Source: an uncultured Caldilineales bacterium (lineage in GTDB: Bacteria > Chloroflexota > Anaerolineae > JAAEKA01). Taken from it: a stretch of 57,817 nt of DNA. Under the pieces are notes generated by a model. It was given only the letters and a program-made list of their open reading frames with translations, was not told the origin of the DNA and did not search any database. The translations under genes and the position numbers were made by a program. Positions 15,199-23,555 of the stretch are shown piece by piece. The DNA is taken from the NCBI GenBank assembly GCA_937907455.1, contig CALESQ010000024.1, positions 1-57,817 of the forward strand, in the 5' to 3' direction. Numbering within the stretch: position 1 is the first letter of the stretch; every line of letters starts with the position of its first letter.

Positions 15199-16107
15199 AT
15201 GCTTGATCTTGCGGTTATCATCCTCAACTACAACACGCGCGATTTGCTGCGTGAATGCCTGCGCACGGTGTATGCCAGCGTGGGCGATTTCAGCTATGCC
15301 GTCTGTGTGGTAGATAATGCTTCGCCAGATGACAGCGCGGCGATGGTGCGCGCCGAGTTCCCTCAGGCTGTGCTGATCGCCAGCCCGATCAACGGCGGCT
15401 ATCCTTATGGCAACAACCTGGCGTTGCGCTATTTTGGCTGGCACGAAACCCCCGGCCAGGGCGATGCCACCATGACCCCGCGCTATGCGCTGCTGCTCAA
15501 TCCTGATACAGAATTACCCCCCAACGCGCTGGCCGATATGCTGGCTTTTATGGACGCGCGACCGCGTTGCGGCGTAGCCGGTCCTCGCCTGATACGCCTG
15601 GACGGCAGCCTGGATCTAGCCTGCCGGCGTTCGTTTCCCACGCCTGAGGTGAGTCTCTACCGCATGGCCGGTCTCAGCAAGCTGTTTCCGCGCAGTCGGC
15701 GCTTTGGCCGCTACAATGTCACCTACGCCAGCCCCGCTGAAACCATCGAGGTAGACTCGGTGGTGGGAGCGTATATGCAGGTGCGCGGCGAGGCGATTCA
15801 TCAGGCAGGCTTGCTGGATGAAACCTTTTTTATGTATGGCGAAGACCTGGACTGGGCCTATCGCATCAAGCAGCGCGGTTGGCAGGTGTGGTATAATGCT
15901 GCGGTGACGGTGCTGCACGTCAAGGAAGCGGCCAGCAAAGGCAGCGCCAAGGCGCGCTATGAATTTTACCGCGCCATGCTGGTGTTTTACCGCAAACATT
16001 ACCAGGCCACCACCCCGCGCTTGTTACACTGGTTGATTGTTGGCGGTATTGGTGCGCGCGGTGCGCTGGATATGGCGCTCAGACGCATTCAGCGCAGCCG
16101 CGTCTAG
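15199..16107 (+). CDS. Family 2 glycosyltransferase (rhamnosyltransferase-like)
   Basis: A 302-residue GT2 protein of the WbbL/rhamnosyltransferase-like subgroup. Motifs include 'LAVIILNYNTRDLL', 'VVDNASPDDS', 'NGGYPYGNNLAL', 'LLNPDTELPP' (DXD-equivalent) and the acceptor-side 'FFMYGEDLDWAYRIKQRGW', which is typical of this subgroup. No membrane helix is obvious, so it is cytoplasmic or peripheral. ATG 15199 begins MLDLAV; the longer upstream reading adds residues without homology. It lies between another GT2 gene and the priming sugar transferase, consistent with assembly of a repeat unit on a lipid carrier. Confidence 0.85.
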   Translation: MLDLAVIILNYNTRDLLRECLRTVYASVGDFSYAVCVVDNASPDDSAAMVRAEFPQAVLIASPINGGYPYGNNLALRYFGWHETPGQGDATMTPRYALLLNPDTELPPNALADMLAFMDARPRCGVAGPRLIRLDGSLDLACRRSFPTPEVSLYRMAGLSKLFPRSRRFGRYNVTYASPAETIEVDSVVGAYMQVRGEAIHQAGLLDETFFMYGEDLDWAYRIKQRGWQVWYNAAVTVLHVKEAASKGSAKARYEFYRAMLVFYRKHYQATTPRLLHWLIVGGIGARGALDMALRRIQRSRV

Positions 16108-16144
16108 CCCAACGCTGGGCCGTATTACAGGCAAATCTGCTTTT

Positions 16145-17527
16145 ATGAAACGCTCACAGCTTGTTTTAGTGCTGATTCAGGTAGTGCTGGACATCATAGC
16201 TGCCAGTGCGGCGATAGGATTAGCCTATCGCGTCAACTTGGCGCGTGATCCCAGTGTGGGCGCTGTCGGCCAATATCTGGGGCAGATGGCAATCTTTGTG
16301 GTCACCATTATCGGTGCAATCTTTGTCAATAAGCTGTACACGCGCAGCCGCGGGCGTCCCCGCCTGGAAGAGTTGATGGCGCTGTACCGCGCGGTGACCA
16401 TTGGCTCGTTGCTGGCTGTGGCGTTTATCTCTTTCGCCCTGAAGAATGTCATTGACTATCGCCGGCCGATGATTATCGGAGCCTGGTTACTGACGCTGGT
16501 TTTCCTCACTCTGGGACGGGTTTTACACATTCAACTGCAACGCTGGGTGCTGCGCCGCGGGGTAGCCAACAACGATGTGCTGCTGGTGGGCACCGGTGAG
16601 GTAGCTCGCATGGTGCTGCAAAAGATGCTCAACTCGCCGCAGCTTGGCTACCGACCGGTGGGCCTGGTGGCAGTGGAAGATGCCCCTGCCCGCGTGTTGG
16701 GCCTGCCGGTGCTGGGAAAAATCGCTGACCTGCCGGCGCTGATCGAAAAATTTCACATCAACGAGGTCATTATCTGTCTGCCGGAAGCGCCCCGACGCGA
16801 TCTGGTGCATATTGTCTCGCTGTGCGAACGCGAACGCGTCAGCATTCGCATCTACCCTGACGTGTTTCAGATCATGGCTTCGGAGGTAAGCATCAGCGAC
16901 CTGGCCGGGCTGCCGTTGCTGACCATGCGTGATGTGGCCCTGCGCGGCTGGCATCTGGCGGTGAAACGCACGGTGGACGTGCTGGGCAGCATGGCCGCGC
17001 TGGTGATTCTTTCTCCCCTGATGATGCTGACCGCCGTGCTGATCAAGCTGGAATCGCCGGGGCCGGTGTTTTATGTGCAAGAACGCATGGGACTGGACGC
17101 CAAGCCCTTTCTGATGCTGAAATTCCGTTCGATGCGTACCGATGCCGAGCAGGCTGGCCCAGGTTGGACCACGCCCAACGACCCGCGGCGTACCCGCATG
17201 GGCGCTTTGCTGCGCAAGCTGTCTATTGATGAATTGCCGCAGTTTATCAACGTGCTGCTGGGTGATATGAGCCTGGTTGGGCCGCGGCCTGAGCGTCCGG
17301 TATACGTGGAACAGTTCCGCCAAAGCATTCCGCGCTATATGGATCGCCACCGCGAAAAGGCAGGGCTTACCGGTTGGGCGCAGGTCAACGGCCTGCGCGG
17401 GGATACCTCCATCACCGAACGCACCAAATATGATTTGTGGTACATCGAAAACTGGTCGCTGGCGCTGGATCTGCGCATCATTGCCCGTACTGCGTTGCGC
17501 ATGTTCAGTGACCGTCAGGCCTATTAA
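16145..17527 (+). CDS. Polyprenyl-phosphate sugar-1-phosphate transferase (WcaJ/WbaP-like)
   Basis: A 460-residue enzyme that starts glycan synthesis by moving a sugar-1-phosphate from UDP-sugar to undecaprenyl phosphate. Four N-terminal membrane helices (about 5-125) lead to a Rossmann-like 'VLLVGTGEVARMV' domain. Next come a re-entrant helix after 'KRTVDVLGSMAAL' and the catalytic bacterial sugar transferase domain ('FYVQERMGLDAKPFLMLKFRSM', 'KLSIDELPQFINVLLGDMSLVGPRPE'). ATG 16145 (MKRSQL) is preferred over an upstream reading that overlaps the GT2 gene. The length is normal for the family. Which sugar it primes with is not visible. Confidence 0.9.
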   Translation: MKRSQLVLVLIQVVLDIIAASAAIGLAYRVNLARDPSVGAVGQYLGQMAIFVVTIIGAIFVNKLYTRSRGRPRLEELMALYRAVTIGSLLAVAFISFALKNVIDYRRPMIIGAWLLTLVFLTLGRVLHIQLQRWVLRRGVANNDVLLVGTGEVARMVLQKMLNSPQLGYRPVGLVAVEDAPARVLGLPVLGKIADLPALIEKFHINEVIICLPEAPRRDLVHIVSLCERERVSIRIYPDVFQIMASEVSISDLAGLPLLTMRDVALRGWHLAVKRTVDVLGSMAALVILSPLMMLTAVLIKLESPGPVFYVQERMGLDAKPFLMLKFRSMRTDAEQAGPGWTTPNDPRRTRMGALLRKLSIDELPQFINVLLGDMSLVGPRPERPVYVEQFRQSIPRYMDRHREKAGLTGWAQVNGLRGDTSITERTKYDLWYIENWSLALDLRIIARTALRMFSDRQAY

Positions 17528-17538
17528 GGATACCCCGC

Positions 17539-17727
17539 ATGGTAACTCAAGCCGTTAAAGAAGTATTTACCCTCATCAACCTGCTGTGTGGCGGATTGGT
17601 GTTTCTGGGGCTGCTGCTGTATGCGCTGCGCGGCGCCCGCCCCCGCAATGTCCAGGTGCTGTTGATTCTGGGGGTAGTGATATTTGTCTGTCTGTTCAAC
17701 GCTGTGAGCGTCTATCTCCTGTTGTAG
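17539..17727 (+). CDS. Small two-helix membrane protein
   Basis: A 62-residue protein of unknown function with two hydrophobic helices (about 11-29 and 38-60) separated by a short Arg-rich turn (ALRGARPRN). It starts 12 nt after the sugar transferase stop, behind a TAAGGA ribosome-binding site, and is probably cotranscribed with the glycan genes. The codon pattern and clean hydrophobic layout argue that it is real. I recognise no family. Confidence 0.55.
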   Translation: MVTQAVKEVFTLINLLCGGLVFLGLLLYALRGARPRNVQVLLILGVVIFVCLFNAVSVYLLL

Positions 17728-17769
17728 CCAAAATCCATACACAACCAATTCGTTCTGCCTGCGGCATGT

Positions 17770-17798
17770 TTGACAAGCCGCGACTCTCATGCTATCAT
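17770..17798 (+). promoter_or_regulatory. Strong sigma-70-type promoter of lysC
   Basis: TTGACA (17770-17775, full consensus), a 17-nt spacer and TATCAT (17793-17798), giving a leader of about 90 nt before the ATG at 17895. Confidence 0.65.
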
Positions 17799-17831
17799 CC
17801 CGCCGCAATTTCATAGGTTGCTTGCCTGTAC

Positions 17832-17865
17832 AAGCTCTGTCATCCTGCGATGCGGAGCTTTTTTT
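17832..17865 (+). terminator. Terminator-like hairpin in the lysC leader (possible attenuator)
   Basis: AAGCTC (17832-17837) pairs with GAGCTT (17855-17860). An inner CAT/ATG pairing extends the stem across a two-base mismatch, and seven Ts (17859-17865) follow. It lies between the lysC promoter and the AAGGAG at 17879-17884, so promoter-driven transcripts must read through it. It could equally end transcripts arriving from the glycan genes. Confidence 0.5.
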
Positions 17866-17894
17866 GCACCATCACCCCAAGGAGATACACGCCG

Positions 17895-19298
17895 ATGCGC
17901 GTCCTTAAATTCGGTGGCACCTCGGTTGGCAGCGCCGATGCCTTTACCCAGGTCGCCAAAATCGTAGCTAATGTTCGTCAGTCCGACAGCGAGGTTGTAG
18001 TCGTCACCTCAGCCATGAGCGGCGTAACCGATGTGCTGATCAATGCCGCCAAAGCCGCAGCAGGCGGCCAGCGCCAACCCTACCGCGAGGCACGCGATCT
18101 GTTGATGGCCAAGCACCAGATAGTGGCCGGGCAACTGGTGGCCGATGGCGTAGAACGCGCCGCACTGGGCCAGCTTTTTGAAACGCGGCTGGCCTCTTTC
18201 GAGCGCCTGTGCCGCAGCGTGGAAGTGCTGGGCGAGCTGACCGTGCGCGGGCTGGATGTTATCTCCGGCATGGGCGAGCGCCTGGCCGCGCCATTGTTGG
18301 CCGCGGTGCTGCGTGCCCACGGTGTGGCTGCCGAATGGGTAGATGCCGGCGAAATCATCGTTACCAACGACACTTTCGGCAGCGCCGATCCGCTGATGGA
18401 CCTCACCGCGCAGCACGCGCAAACCCGCCTGCTTCCGCTGCTCAAGGGAGGCGTAGTGCCTGTGGTCACCGGCTTTGTAGGGGCCACGCGTGATGGCATC
18501 AGCACCACCCTGGGCCGCGGCGGCTCCGATTACTCTGCCGCCATCCTGGGGGCCGTGCTCAACGCCGACGAAGTGCAGATTTGGACCGACGTTAACGGCA
18601 TTATGACTGCCGACCCGCGCATCGTGCCTCACGCCCGCACCATTCCCGAAATTTCCTACATCGAAGCGGCTGAATTAGCCTTCTATGGCGCCAAAGTCCT
18701 GCACCCCAAAACTATCCTGCCCTCGGTTGAACGCGGCATTGCCCTGCGCGTCCTCAACACCTTCCAGCCGGAACATCCCGGCACCTTGATCGTACAAGAA
18801 GCCAAGCCCAGCAAAGACATCGCCAAAGCGATCACCGCCATCAAGGGCTTGTGCATGATCACCGTCGAGGGGCGCGGTATGTTGGGCGTGCCGGGCATTG
18901 CAGCCCGCACCTTCAGCGCGGTGGCGCGTGCTCAGGCCAACGTGCTGATGATCAGCCAGTCCTCGTCAGAGCAAAGCATCAGCTTTGTGATCCGCGAAAG
19001 CGAGCGCGAAGCGGTGGTGAACCACCTGGAGGCCGAGCTGGCGCGCGAGCTGGCGAGCCACCACATTGACAAGGTACGCGCCCTGGATGGCATTGTGATT
19101 GTGGCGATTGTCGGCGCGGCCATGAAGGGAACCCCCGGCATTGCAGCGCGCATCTTCGGCGCTTTGGGTGATGCCAGCATCAACGTCATTGCCATTGCCC
19201 AGGGCAGCAGCGAATGCAACATTTCGTTGGTGATCACCCGTGACGATGCCGACAACGCCGTGCGCCACATTCACGACGCCTTTCACCTGACTGAATAA
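17895..19298 (+). CDS. lysC: Aspartate kinase
   Basis: A 467-residue monofunctional aspartokinase. It phosphorylates L-aspartate, the first committed step to lysine, threonine, methionine and diaminopimelate. The N-terminal kinase domain shows 'MRVLKFGGTSVG', 'VVVTSAMSGVTD', 'VVPVVTGFVGATRDG', 'TTLGRGGSDYSA' and 'WTDVNGIMTADPR'. Two ACT domains follow ('ITVEGRGMLGVPGIAARTFSAV', 'VAIVGAAMKGTPGIAARIF'); they usually mediate feedback inhibition by lysine or threonine. The length fits the long ThrA-type subclass. I see no fused homoserine dehydrogenase. ATG 17895 is set by AAGGAG ten bases upstream and by the conserved N-terminus. The leader carries a terminator-like hairpin. Confidence 0.95.
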   Translation: MRVLKFGGTSVGSADAFTQVAKIVANVRQSDSEVVVVTSAMSGVTDVLINAAKAAAGGQRQPYREARDLLMAKHQIVAGQLVADGVERAALGQLFETRLASFERLCRSVEVLGELTVRGLDVISGMGERLAAPLLAAVLRAHGVAAEWVDAGEIIVTNDTFGSADPLMDLTAQHAQTRLLPLLKGGVVPVVTGFVGATRDGISTTLGRGGSDYSAAILGAVLNADEVQIWTDVNGIMTADPRIVPHARTIPEISYIEAAELAFYGAKVLHPKTILPSVERGIALRVLNTFQPEHPGTLIVQEAKPSKDIAKAITAIKGLCMITVEGRGMLGVPGIAARTFSAVARAQANVLMISQSSSEQSISFVIRESEREAVVNHLEAELARELASHHIDKVRALDGIVIVAIVGAAMKGTPGIAARIFGALGDASINVIAIAQGSSECNISLVITRDDADNAVRHIHDAFHLTE

Positions 19299-19300
19299 CT

Positions 19301-19420
19301 CATGTTACGCAGTCTGTTTCTAAACATCAGACAGACGTTGGTTACCGCAGGGGACAGGCGGATTGTCCTGAGCTTGCCGCCCGAACCAAACCAGTTGCCT
19401 GGGCAAGCCCTGCCTGCCCG
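19301..19420 (+). repeat. 120-bp intergenic repeat, copy A
   Basis: This stretch matches the reverse complement of 23576-23694 at roughly four bases in five, starting CATG(T/G)TACGCAGTCTGTTT and ending CCCTGCCTGCCCG. It has no coding capacity. Copy A follows lysC; copy B follows the FtsX-type gene. Confidence 0.65.
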
Positions 19421-19452
19421 TTCGGGTTTCATTGCCTGAATTCTGAAAACAC

Positions 19453-19489
19453 AGCCGTAGCCGTGCCCCCGCTGTGCGCGGCTACGGCT
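19453..19489 (-). terminator. Hairpin overlapping the 3' end of the alpha/beta hydrolase gene
   Basis: Perfect 11-nt arms AGCCGTAGCCG (19453-19463) and CGGCTACGGCT (19479-19489) overlap the stop codon of the minus-strand hydrolase gene. GTGTTTTC follows on that strand, so it is a plausible but weak terminator. Confidence 0.45.
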
Positions 19490-20411
19490 TCACGCCGAAA
19501 TCAGGTGCGCAGGCCGCCAAAAATTCGTCAAACTGAGCGGCATAAGCCGCATAGTCATCATCAATGGATTGGCCATGCTCTGCGCCCCAATCGGTGAGGT
19601 GAAAGCGCTGGCATACCGTCGCAGGCACAGCCGCTTCAATATCCACACTGTGGTGCGGGTCGGTGTAAGCGTCGCTGGCCGAGTGAGATAGAAACAGCGG
19701 CTCACTCAGCTCGGTTACCGCGCGAACAGGCGACACCTGCGAGGGGGCAAAGTCGGCACGCAGGCCAGACAGCGCCAACGCGCCCGGCACGAACAGCCTG
19801 GTCCACCCGCCAAAACGCTGCTCGGCCTGCTCGCCGATGATCGTCTGTAAGTCTTCGTAGGGCGAATCTGCAGCCACCAGGGCCAGATCCGGCGCGATAC
19901 TCACCAATTGCAGAGCAGTAGCCGCGCCGTAGCTTTCCCCCATCACGGCAATTTTATCGGCAGCAAGCCCGCTGCGCTGCTGCAACCAGGTGAGCGCGGC
20001 CAACGCATCCTGTTTTTCGTAATAGCCATACGTACCATAGTCGCCTGCGCTGCCGCCGTGGTGGCGATGGTCGTAGAACATCAGGTCACAGCCGCGCTCC
20101 CAGAACAACGGTGCATACTTCAACATGGCATAGCGGCTGGTGGTGTGGCCGTGCAGGATCAACGCGGCGCAGCCGCCCGCCGTCGGGTTATCGAAATACC
20201 AGCCGGACAGGCGTACCCCGTCACCGGCAAAACTGATCTCTTCAGGGGCGGGCAGGTTGTAGGCGGCAGGGTCACCGTGTTCGGCACGCTGTTCAGCCAG
20301 CGTATGCGGGGTGAATTTAACAATCAGGCCGGAAAAGTACCAACTGCCGGCCAGATACACAACGGCCAGAAGGAGGAGCAGAGTCAGCAGCGCAAAAGAT
20401 AGTTTTTTCAT
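19482..20411 (-). CDS. Membrane-anchored alpha/beta hydrolase
   Basis: A 309-residue protein. Residues 1-25 form a hydrophobic signal anchor after MKK. The alpha/beta-hydrolase fold carries the nucleophile elbow 'GESYGAA' (Ser nucleophile) and the oxyanion-region 'LILHGHTTSR'. The catalytic Asp is probably in 'HSASDAYTDPHHS' and the His in 'WGAEHGQS'. The layout resembles exported BEM46/Hydrolase_4-type esterases of unknown substrate. I prefer ATG 20411 (MKKLSF), with AGGGG seven bases upstream, to ATG 20417. A hairpin overlaps the stop codon. Upstream lies a repeat-filled gap. Confidence 0.8.
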   Translation of the reverse strand: MKKLSFALLTLLLLLAVVYLAGSWYFSGLIVKFTPHTLAEQRAEHGDPAAYNLPAPEEISFAGDGVRLSGWYFDNPTAGGCAALILHGHTTSRYAMLKYAPLFWERGCDLMFYDHRHHGGSAGDYGTYGYYEKQDALAALTWLQQRSGLAADKIAVMGESYGAATALQLVSIAPDLALVAADSPYEDLQTIIGEQAEQRFGGWTRLFVPGALALSGLRADFAPSQVSPVRAVTELSEPLFLSHSASDAYTDPHHSVDIEAAVPATVCQRFHLTDWGAEHGQSIDDDYAAYAAQFDEFLAACAPDFGVKP

Positions 20412-20494
20412 AGACATACCCCTGAATTTCGTTGGGACTTGGTATACATCCGGGAATAATCCTGGAATGGCTCGGTAAGAAACCAAAAATCTCC

Positions 20495-20725
20495 GCTGCG
20501 GCCGGTCTCCTGACCTCTGCTGCGGCCGGTCTCCAGACCGAGTCCGCAGCCGCGCGTGGCGAAGAATCCCGCTGCGGCCGGTCTCCTGACCTCTGCTGCG
20601 GCCGGTCTCCAGACCGAGTCCGCAGCCGCGCGTGGCGAAGAATCCCGCTGCGGCCGGCCCCTACGGGATGGTTCCCAATCTCCAGACCGAGTCCGCAGCG
20701 GTGCATAGCTCAGTCTGGAGACCGG
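20495..20725. repeat. Cluster of dispersed palindromic repeats with a 76-bp tandem duplication
   Basis: Two identical 76-nt units (20495-20570 and 20571-20646) and a third partial unit each carry GCGGCCGGTCTC elements. The near-palindrome CGGTCTCCAGACCG occurs at 20528-20541 and 20604-20617, with degenerate versions near 20680 and 20712 (the last inverted). The same elements recur in the gaps at 26930-27195, 57010-57060 and 57640-57715. Apart from these repeats and a promoter at 20852-20880, I see nothing in the 477-nt gap 20412-20888. Confidence 0.8.
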
Positions 20726-20851
20726 AAACCATCCCGGAATGACGAGCCAGAGCAAGAGCGAGACCACCGCCGCAAAAGCGATTGCGCTCTGTTTGCGCCG
20801 CACAAGTATACCAGCATTGCGCCAAAACCCTGAATCTGCCCTTTGCCCTTC

Positions 20852-20880
20852 TTGGGTAAATGCACCGGCTGCGGTATTAT
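20852..20880 (+). promoter_or_regulatory. Promoter abutting the FtsX-type permease start (possible leaderless mRNA)
   Basis: TTGGGT (20852-20857), a 17-nt spacer and TATTAT (20875-20880), 8 nt before the ATG at 20889. Transcription would start at the start codon. No Shine-Dalgarno sequence is present. Confidence 0.45.
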
Positions 20881-20888
20881 GCACCCTC

Positions 20889-23441
20889 ATGCGCCCCATT
20901 CCACTGCTCGCCTGGCGCACCTTGTTGCGCCATCCCTGGCAAACCATTTTGATGATCATCGGCATCACCCTCGGCGTAGCCGTGGTGACTGCCATTGACC
21001 TGGCCAACGCTGGCGCACGGCAAGGCTTTGACCTGAGTACCGCGGCCATTGCCGGACGCGCCACCCATCAGCTCAGCGCCGGGCCGCAGGGTTTGCCGGA
21101 AACAGAATATGCCGCACTGCGCCGCGTCGCCCTACCCGCAGACGTAGCCCTCGCTCCCATCATCAGCGACTATGTCACCTCGCCTCAGTTGGGCGCACGC
21201 CCGCTGCAACTGCTGGGCGTGGATCCCTTTGCCGAGGCGCCTTTTCGCGACTATGTAGCCCAAAACGGCACGCTGCCGGTGAGTGATCTGGCCGCCTTCC
21301 TCACCCGCCCCGGCGCGCTGCTGCTTTCCGACGAGGTAGCCGCCCGCTATGGCCTGGATGCAGGCGCGGCGATTACTCTCACCGTGGGCGGCTATGCGCG
21401 GCCCGCTTTTGTGGCCGGACTACTGCAACCGGCTGACAGCCTCAGTGCCCGTGCCCTGGATGGCATGGTGCTGGCCGACATCAGCACCGCGCAAGAGTTA
21501 ACAGGCCGCCTGGGGCGGCTTGATCGTGTGGATCTGCTCCTTCCCGAAGGCAGGGAAGAGGCTATGTTGCCCTTGCTGCGCGCCGTTCTCAGCGACCCCG
21601 CTGTTCAGATAGCCCCGGTGGCGGCCCGCAGTGGCAGCATCGAGCAGATGACCGCGGCCTTCCGCACCAACCTTACTGCACTCAGCCTGCTGGCGCTGGT
21701 GGTGGGTATTTTCCTCATCTACAACACCATGACCTTTTCGGTAGTGCAGCGCCGACCGCTGTTCGGCACACTGCGCTGCCTGGGAGTCACCCGACGCGAG
21801 CTGTTCGCCACCGTGCTGGGCGAGGCGCTGGTGGTGGGAACGCTTGGTTCGCTGCTGGGGGTGCTGCTGGGAGTCCTGCTGGGGCAGGGAGCCTTGCGCG
21901 CCGTAACTCAAACCATCAATGACCTCTATTTTGTGCTTACCGTGCGCGGTGTCACCGTGCCTGCGGACAGCGTGTTCAAGGGGTTGGCACTGGGTATTGT
22001 CGCCACAGTGCTGGCTGCCGCGCCCCCCGCCTGGGAGTCGGCCTCTGTGCCCCCGCGGCTGGCACTTTCACGCGCCGGGCTGGAAGATAAGGCCGCGCAG
22101 GCTATCAGCAAGGTGGCCGCAGCCAGCCTGGTCTTGATGCTGCTGGGCGCTGTGCTGCTGGCCCTGCCGCTGCGCAGCCTGATCCCCGCCTTTGCCGGAA
22201 CCTTCGCCGTATTGATCGCCATCGGCATGCAAACCCCCTGGATAACGCGCCTGCTGATGCGCGCTTTCCGCCCCCTCAGCCGCGGCGTGGTCAGCCGCAT
22301 GGCCCCGCGCAGCGTAGTCAGTGCGCTCAGTCGCACCGCCATCGCCATTGCCGCGCTGATGGTAGCCATTTCCGTCACCATCGGCGTCAGCCTGATGGTA
22401 GGCAGTTTTCGCGCCACGGTGATAAGCTGGCTGGCGCAAACCGTGGTGGGCGATGTCTACATTTCGCCGCCGGGGGCCACTGCTACCAACACTTCGGCCA
22501 CGCTGGCTCCCGCGGCTGAAGCCATCATCCGCACCTGGCCCGGCGTGGTGCAGATAGATGCACTGCGCACGGTGATGCTAGAGGCAGACAGCGGACCGGT
22601 GCAAGTGGCCGCGCTGGACAATCCCGCCATCGGCAGCCAACGGCGCTTCAAGGCGCGCAGCCTATCTGCCGAGGAGATATGGCCCGCGCTGCAAGCAGGC
22701 GCGGTGATCGTTTCCGAACCATTTGCCGAACGCGTGGGGCTGCCGCGGCAGGGCGGCGCGGTAACTCTGCTGACCCCGCAGGGGCCGCGCGTCTTTCCTG
22801 TGGTGGGCATTTTCTACGACTACACCTCCAGCCAGGGCACGGTGATCATGGCTCTGCCGCTCTACCGCACCCTGTGGGGCGATGGGGCCATCACCGGGCT
22901 GGCGCTGCGCCTGGCCCCCGGCGGCGACCCCGATGCTGTGACCCGCGCCCTGCAGGAGACGCTAACCCCGTTACAATCGCTGGATATTCGCCCCAATCAG
23001 GCGCTGCGCGCCGAGGCGCTGGCCGTGTTTGATCGCACCTTTGCCATCACTGGTGCGTTGCAGTTGCTGGCTACGCTGGTGGCCTTCATGGGCGTGCTGA
23101 GCGCGCTGCTCTCGCTGCTGCTCGACAAGCAGCGCGAATTAGGCATTCTGCGCGCTCTGGGATTGAGCAACCGCCAGCTTTGGCAGTTGATTGCGCTGGA
23201 AACCGGCTTGATGGGCGGCGTGGCGGGTTTGCTGGCTATGCCCACCGGCTTTGTGTTGGCGCTGATTTTGATTTATATTATCAATCAACGTAGCTTTGGC
23301 TGGACTTTGCAGCTTGCCGTGTCGCCCGCACCTTTTGTGCAAGCCTTGCTGGTCGGCGTGATTGCCGCGCTGCTGGCCGGCCTTTACCCCGCCTATCGCC
23401 TCACACGCATGGCCGCCTCTGATGCCATGCGCTATGAGTAA
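20889..23441 (+). CDS. FtsX-family ABC transporter permease without a partner ATPase
   Basis: An 850-residue, two-lobed FtsX/MacB-type permease. It has an N-terminal helix ('TILMIIGITLGVAVVTAID'), a large extracytoplasmic domain, then three helices with the typical 'YNTMTFSVVQRRPLFGTLRCLGVTRREL'. A central helical block leads to a second lobe ('VSRMAPRSVVSALSRTAIAIAALMV'), a second extracytoplasmic domain, and a final helix set with 'LLDKQRELGILRALGLSNRQL' and 'GLYPAYRLTRM'. Such permeases work with a LolD/MacB-type ATPase to extract or export lipoproteins, peptides or toxins. No ATPase gene adjoins it here. ATG 20889 (MRPIPLLAWRTLL) matches the family N-terminus; a longer reading extends into repeats. 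Confidence 0.85.
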   Translation: MRPIPLLAWRTLLRHPWQTILMIIGITLGVAVVTAIDLANAGARQGFDLSTAAIAGRATHQLSAGPQGLPETEYAALRRVALPADVALAPIISDYVTSPQLGARPLQLLGVDPFAEAPFRDYVAQNGTLPVSDLAAFLTRPGALLLSDEVAARYGLDAGAAITLTVGGYARPAFVAGLLQPADSLSARALDGMVLADISTAQELTGRLGRLDRVDLLLPEGREEAMLPLLRAVLSDPAVQIAPVAARSGSIEQMTAAFRTNLTALSLLALVVGIFLIYNTMTFSVVQRRPLFGTLRCLGVTRRELFATVLGEALVVGTLGSLLGVLLGVLLGQGALRAVTQTINDLYFVLTVRGVTVPADSVFKGLALGIVATVLAAAPPAWESASVPPRLALSRAGLEDKAAQAISKVAAASLVLMLLGAVLLALPLRSLIPAFAGTFAVLIAIGMQTPWITRLLMRAFRPLSRGVVSRMAPRSVVSALSRTAIAIAALMVAISVTIGVSLMVGSFRATVISWLAQTVVGDVYISPPGATATNTSATLAPAAEAIIRTWPGVVQIDALRTVMLEADSGPVQVAALDNPAIGSQRRFKARSLSAEEIWPALQAGAVIVSEPFAERVGLPRQGGAVTLLTPQGPRVFPVVGIFYDYTSSQGTVIMALPLYRTLWGDGAITGLALRLAPGGDPDAVTRALQETLTPLQSLDIRPNQALRAEALAVFDRTFAITGALQLLATLVAFMGVLSALLSLLLDKQRELGILRALGLSNRQLWQLIALETGLMGGVAGLLAMPTGFVLALILIYIINQRSFGWTLQLAVSPAPFVQALLVGVIAALLAGLYPAYRLTRMAASDAMRYE

Positions 23442-23555
23442 CTGACGTGACGCAGCAGACCGCCGATCGCGTAGGTGGGGCGGCGCTAATCACCACTTGC
23501 TCCTGCCAGAGGAAGTTGAGTTCACAGCCGATCACCGCCGCAACCGTGGCGACAC

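Noticed and set aside
17799..17894. Lysine riboswitch upstream of lysC
   Set aside because: The leader is only about 90 nt, far shorter than the known lysine riboswitch, and lacks its multi-helix layout.
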